From positions 124,001-188,000 of the forward strand of contig JAQMWT010000011.1 of assembly GCA_029834535.1 (NCBI GenBank): a stretch of 64,000 nucleotides of DNA, in the 5' to 3' direction. A program made the position numbers and the translations under genes. Source of the stretch: Chrysophaeum taylorii. Lineage: Eukaryota; Sar; Pelagophyceae; Pelagomonadales; Pelagomonadaceae. Numbering within the stretch: position 1 is the stretch's first letter; every line of letters begins with the position of its first letter. The notes beneath the pieces were generated by a model. It saw only the letters and a program-made list of their open reading frames with translations. It was not told where the DNA came from and did not search any database. This document shows positions 60,142 to 64,000 of this stretch, piece after piece.

Positions 60142-62040
60142 TCAGCGAGTCCGGCGAGAAGCACGAGCCTTGGCTGAATGAGCGTCTCGGGAACGAATCT
60201 TCTTGTAGACACGTTCAACGACAGGTTCAGGAACGCGTCCACCACGCAAAGTGAACTTAGGAATCAACACATCGATCTCATGCGGGGCGAAGTCGGTGAC
60301 ACAAGGAGTGGTACTGTTGTTGACCTTGGTCTTGTCGGTGAAACTGCGACCGTCCACGTCCTTGTATTCCGGCTTAAGCTTGCGAGTAGAGAGATGTGAA
60401 GTAGGCTTGTAATAAGAAACCTTGTCATGGGTACCGAGATCAGCATAGAAATGCAGAGCGACTCGATCATTCACAAAATCATAGGATTCATAAACTTCAG
60501 CGACGTAAATCTTCTTTCGCCAATCGGACCGTTTATTATCCAGAATCCGAAAGACAACGAACTTACCATGCTTGTAATCATCCCGAAAGGTCTCCTTGGG
60601 CTTGGGCACAGCTCGATCGACCACTGGAGAAACCATCACAGGGGTGATCTGGCTAACATGAACACAACGGCGTTCGGGAGGAGAATCAAGAGACTCAGTC
60701 CTGTAAGTTACCGGGGACAAAATATCGAATGGACCGCGCCATTCCGGTCGAAGCTTGTTCTGAAGAAAAGGGATGTAGAGCAGAACATGTGAACCTTCTT
60801 CATCCTCCACATCAACATGGTCCGCATTATAGGCGAGACGTTGTTTACGAAGAGCCTTCTCACGAGCTTCGTTCACCGTAGCGGTATAGAACTTCAGCCT
60901 CTCGCGAGTCTCTGCCACAACATCGGAGCGAGTTTTCGGCAGGCGGCGGACATCAAGATCCATGATCGTGTAATCGGTTGGCAATAAAGGCTGCCGGTTA
61001 AGACGAAGCATGAAAGGTGAGATCTGAGTCCCCGGAATAAATTTGCGATTGTAACAGAAAGCAATGTACTCCGCGAATTCGGGCCATTCCGTGATCTTGC
61101 GGTTTTGAAGGCACGCACGGAGGAAAGCCTTGATAAAGCGGTTGACCCTTTCCGCAGGATTAGCCTGAGCATGATACGGAATCGTGGTACTATACCGAAC
61201 ATTGAAAAGATGACAAAACTCTTCCATCAACTTGTTGACGAACTCTTTCCCATTGTCGGTACGAATCCTCTGAGGTAGATAACCTTTGAGTAATATATTC
61301 GCGACAAAAGACTCGAGGATTGACTCAGCAGTCTTATGGTGTAGTACGTCAAGAATCAAGAAATGAGAAAATGGATCAAAAAACACGATGAGATATGTCT
61401 CGGGACCAGCACTGGGCAAAGGTCCAAACAAATCCATACAAAGGACGACACAATCACCATCATACACCGGTTGCTGAAGCAGACCTGCTCTCTTTGGTTC
61501 AGGCGTACGAGCTTTCTTGCACACTATGCAACCAGCAATGTAAGCACCCACCTCATTAGACATGTGGGGCCACCAAAAACGTTCAAGTATCGACTGCACT
61601 GTACTTTGACGACCCATATGGCCACCATTGAGAGGTGTGTCATAGTACAATCGGATGATGCGCGTCCGTGAAGTTCGGGGTGCGACTATCATCGGGTGCA
61701 AGTCGGGTGCGGCACGGTAGAGAACTCCTTTCACCACTTGATAGCGATAATTGGCTCCGTACCGACGAAGAGAATGGCCCTGAGCCATGCGATAACGAAT
61801 GTCCTCGCAAGTAGCATCAGTGATCTGCTCTTTGGCTATCTCTTCCAAAGTCAAATTATCCGGAATCTTGTCGACGTACTCTTGGTAATCATCGGCATCA
61901 CGGAAAATACTAGGCTGGGTCTGCGGTCGTTGCTTCTGACGTTGTTTCGTAGCATGAGACGTGACCAATTGCATCGGATCATCGAGGTCTTCTTTCTGTT
62001 CCTCCACAGGCAACTCAGTCGTAACAAACGACAGAATGAC
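60142..62040 (-). CDS. Gypsy integrase
   Basis: Open frame of about 630 codons. Zinc finger remnants: YYDTPLNGGHMGRQSTVQSI (H..H) and YIAGCIVCKKAR (C..C), a full HHCC. Core: VVLCMDLFGPLP (D), RIRTDNGKEFVNKLMEEF (D), YHAQANPAERVNRFIKAFL (E). The C-terminal part has LRPEWRGPFDILSPVTYRTE (GPY/F-like) and an additional about 150 residues with HKGKFVVFRIL-like sequence and DKVSYYKPTSH, not a recognised chromodomain. Enters from the RNase H frame through a one-base shift. Confidence 0.88.
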   Translation of the reverse strand, partial: VILSFVTTELPVEEQKEDLDDPMQLVTSHATKQRQKQRPQTQPSIFRDADDYQEYVDKIPDNLTLEEIAKEQITDATCEDIRYRMAQGHSLRRYGANYRYQVVKGVLYRAAPDLHPMIVAPRTSRTRIIRLYYDTPLNGGHMGRQSTVQSILERFWWPHMSNEVGAYIAGCIVCKKARTPEPKRAGLLQQPVYDGDCVVLCMDLFGPLPSAGPETYLIVFFDPFSHFLILDVLHHKTAESILESFVANILLKGYLPQRIRTDNGKEFVNKLMEEFCHLFNVRYSTTIPYHAQANPAERVNRFIKAFLRACLQNRKITEWPEFAEYIAFCYNRKFIPGTQISPFMLRLNRQPLLPTDYTIMDLDVRRLPKTRSDVVAETRERLKFYTATVNEAREKALRKQRLAYNADHVDVEDEEGSHVLLYIPFLQNKLRPEWRGPFDILSPVTYRTESLDSPPERRCVHVSQITPVMVSPVVDRAVPKPKETFRDDYKHGKFVVFRILDNKRSDWRKKIYVAEVYESYDFVNDRVALHFYADLGTHDKVSYYKPTSHLSTRKLKPEYKDVDGRSFTDKTKVNNSTTPCVTDFAPHEIDVLIPKFTLRGGRVPEPVVERVYKKIRSRDAHSAKARASRRTR

Positions 62041-62045
62041 ATGGC

Positions 62046-63011
62046 ACCCAGGTAAAGGTACTCTAGATACGCGTGGTTCAAGGGCTCACCAAACTCGTCC
62101 GTCTCGATGACATGATCTATAGGATTGCGAGAGAGACAGTCAGGGATGCTCATTCCCGGCGACTTCCCTGGCTTGTAACCCAATTCAGGATCAAAATTGG
62201 CGAGCCGTATCGCCCATCGAGTCAACTGCCCAGACGAGTGCTTCGCCTTTCGTAAAAACGTCAAGTTGCGATGATCTGTTTCAAGGATCGTCTTGTGACC
62301 TTCAATATAAGAGCGGGAATGCTCAAGAGAAAGAATAACTGCCAGTAGCTCTAGCCGGCGAGGCTCATAGTTCCGCATCTCTTTCGGCACAGCTCGGCTC
62401 CAATACTCAATTACTCGTTCCTCTCGTGTCACCTTGCCGGTTTCGTCCTTGATTTCTACGAGCTGAAAAAGATACGCACCCAGACCATCCTTGGAAGCAT
62501 CCGAGCGGATCTGAAAAGGAAGATCGTAGTCAGGATGATAAACTCCACGAGAATCCACCAAAGCTTCGATGATCGTGTCCCATGCCTTTTGGCACTCAGG
62601 CGTCCACTCAAACTTAACGCCTTCAAGACACAATCGCCTAAGCGGCTCCACAATCTTCGAATAATTCTTCACATATCGGCGGCAATAGTTGCTCATACCA
62701 ATGAAAGATCGAATCTGGGTCTTCGGGGACGTATTGGGCAACGTACCGGGAATCGGCATCTGCTGCAACGCTTCTAACGTCTTGGGATTCGGCTTCAAGC
62801 CTTCCGGAGTCGAAATATGTCCCAGAAACTCGATTTCATCCTTGAGGAGGTGGAACTTCGAAGTTCGTCCACTATATCCTCGCTGTGCTAAATGGCACAA
62901 TACTTCAATCAAAACTTGTAAATGTCGATGGAGTTCATCCGATCCCATCATAATATCGTCGACAAATGCGACCAAGTCCTTATACATCCATGTGGACAAA
63001 TCGCTAGCCAT
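62046..63011 (-). CDS. Gypsy RT (thumb) and RNase H
   Basis: Begins right after the in-frame TAG: KDLVAFVDDIMMGSDELHRH contains the catalytic FVDD (Y to F in YxDD), then FLGHISTPEGLKPNPKTLEA, GMSNYCRRYVKNYSKIVEPL and RNase H with IRSDASKDGLGAYLFQ, RRLELLAVILSLEHSRSYIE, TDHRNLTFLRK, PDCLSRNP. All RNase H acidic residues appear present. Confidence 0.85.
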
Positions 63012-63998
63012 CTACTTACAAAAGAGAGCTCCTGCTGTTTTTACTCCTAGAGGCAAGCGCAAGAAACTATGGGCTCCAAGTGGACTAACCATCGTAACAG
63101 CGTCCTGAGCAGCGGCGTCCAAACGTAAATTATGATGACCCCATCGAATATCAATGCACGTCCGCCAACGGCGCATGGCAAGAAAAGCCAAAGCATCATC
63201 TTGACGAATATTCGGCCAACTGTCATTGACCAGCTGATCGTTGAGCTGACGCAAGTTAACTGCAGCACGAAAAGCATTCGACGTCCCGGCCTCGGCTCCC
63301 TTCTTGGGCAGCATCAGTACAGGGAATCCCCACGGAGAGTTCGCCGGTCGGATGACTCCATCGCGACACCACTCAGTGATCTGCTTTCTGAGACACACGA
63401 GCTTTGCTGGCATCAACCTATAAGGCGTCATCTTGATCGGTCGTGGGTTTGCGTCTATAAAGCGTAGAGAAACCGGTGGCGAGTCCACGGGTCTCATAAT
63501 CGGATTAAAGAAAGCCCACGCGTATTGCACGCAATGGCTCAGCATCATCTTCGCATCATCATCCAGATGCGGGTTGTCGGGAATTCCTAGATCTCGAACA
63601 GCCTTTTCAACTTCTTCCTTCGTCGGAATTACGACTTTCATCGCATCATTGTCCTTGACGTGCTCGGGAATCTGCGGTAACGGTACACCGTCCGCATCGC
63701 GCGGCGCATCCTTCCATGGCACATCGAACTTTTCTTCGTATTTGAACCTCGCCTCAGGGTGGCTCTTATTGATCTTTTCACCTTTGACGCGCACATTCGG
63801 CTCGCTCCTTACTTTCGGCTCCTGTTCAGGTTCAGGATCCGGCGGAACGTCCACTTTTGATTGTCGTTGTCGGGGGGGGGGGTGCAGAAAAAGCATGAGC
63901 CGTCCCCAGCGCATCTGTTGGAAGCGGAAGCATAGGAACTTCTGGTGGTTCCCATTTAGTGGGATCCTGGAGATCATCCTTTGACACCCACTTAACAA
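63012..63998 (-). CDS. Gypsy RT (fingers and palm), ends at in-frame TAG
   Basis: N-terminal acidic/Pro region, then SPPVSLRFIDANPRPIKMTP, CRDGVIRPANSPWGFPVLML, RAAVNLRQLNDQLVND, FLAMRRWRTCIDIRWGHHNL (motif A with D), PLGAHSFLRLPLGVKTAGAL. The TAG replaces one residue between ALFCK and MASDLS. A G10 run near 63,877 may hide another indel upstream, since the protease is not visible in this frame. Confidence 0.8.
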   Translation of the reverse strand: MLSGCQRMISRIPLNGNHQKFLCFRFQQMRWGRLMLFLHPPPRQRQSKVDVPPDPEPEQEPKVRSEPNVRVKGEKINKSHPEARFKYEEKFDVPWKDAPRDADGVPLPQIPEHVKDNDAMKVVIPTKEEVEKAVRDLGIPDNPHLDDDAKMMLSHCVQYAWAFFNPIMRPVDSPPVSLRFIDANPRPIKMTPYRLMPAKLVCLRKQITEWCRDGVIRPANSPWGFPVLMLPKKGAEAGTSNAFRAAVNLRQLNDQLVNDSWPNIRQDDALAFLAMRRWRTCIDIRWGHHNLRLDAAAQDAVTMVSPLGAHSFLRLPLGVKTAGALFCK

Positions 63999-64000
63999 GA

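Larger units (their letters stand above)
59773..64000 (-). mobile_element. Ty3/gypsy LTR retrotransposon, truncated by window edge
   Basis: Minus-strand pol in the order RT, RNase H, integrase, which is the Ty3/gypsy order. Gag and the 5' LTR are beyond 64,000. The codon usage is AT-richer than the host genes. Two interruptions: an in-frame TAG at 63,012-63,014 inside RT and a frame change near 62,045 between RNase H and integrase. Confidence 0.88.

Overview
The window is nuclear DNA of a eukaryotic microalga. It is GC-rich, gene-compact and full of retroelements. Several signs point to a stramenopile, most likely a pelagophyte-like marine alga: very short spliceosomal introns (39-62 nt) alternate with repeat-bearing ones; one duplicated gene carries an ASAFAP-like signal-peptide junction; and large secreted proteins are built from DGWNGAEY-type repeats, beta-helix coils and Cys-rich modules. 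The lineage is an inference. No rRNA, organelle or prokaryotic features were seen.

Layout. 1-2.8 kb: 3' end of a LINE and a frameshifted gag-like gene. 2.8-7.8 kb: Ty1/copia copy A (minus). 8-14.6 kb: a surface-glycan-like cluster (an unknown gene, a GT32-type glycosyltransferase, a second DDD-motif glycosyltransferase) followed by a 1.27-kb segmental duplication that copied the C-terminus of the second transferase and a small gene with 11-residue repeats; a MULE transposase scrap lies between the copies. 15.5-20.7 kb: hAT remnant and copia copy B (plus). 21.96-30.67 kb: one very large multi-exon gene (predicted about 2,070 aa): secreted N-terminus, beta-helix coils encoded by repeated 75-78 nt exons separated by apparent 6-nt microexons, Cys-rich modules, and a polytopic membrane C-terminus. 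31.9-35.4 kb: an unknown gene, then TrmO and TcdA, two enzymes acting on the same tRNA nucleotide (t6A37), convergent with overlapping ends. 35.4-45.0 kb: a Helitron-like fragment and copia copies C and D. 45.1-49.6 kb: inositol-polyphosphate 5-phosphatase, a DUF1995 protein, a small hypothetical, a LINE tail and a TrmB-like methyltransferase. 50.5-52.5 kb: two tandem Helitron-like units. 52.5-59.2 kb: aminotransferase, a membrane protein, two coiled-coil proteins, a HECT E3 ligase, tRNA-Ala(CGC) and a Lys-rich protein. 59.6 kb to the end: another LINE tail and a Ty3/gypsy pol that runs off the right edge.

Main points for a second look: the alternating coil-exon / 6-nt-microexon array at 24.2-26.7 kb; the shared 5' motif of its introns (introner-like); the Helitron-like 3' ends lying 3 and about 30 bp upstream of two start codons in the same orientation as the genes; the TrmO/TcdA pair; and two copia subfamilies with about 96-bp LTRs. 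Several genes show single-base frameshifts at homopolymers, which may be sequencing errors rather than true inactivation.
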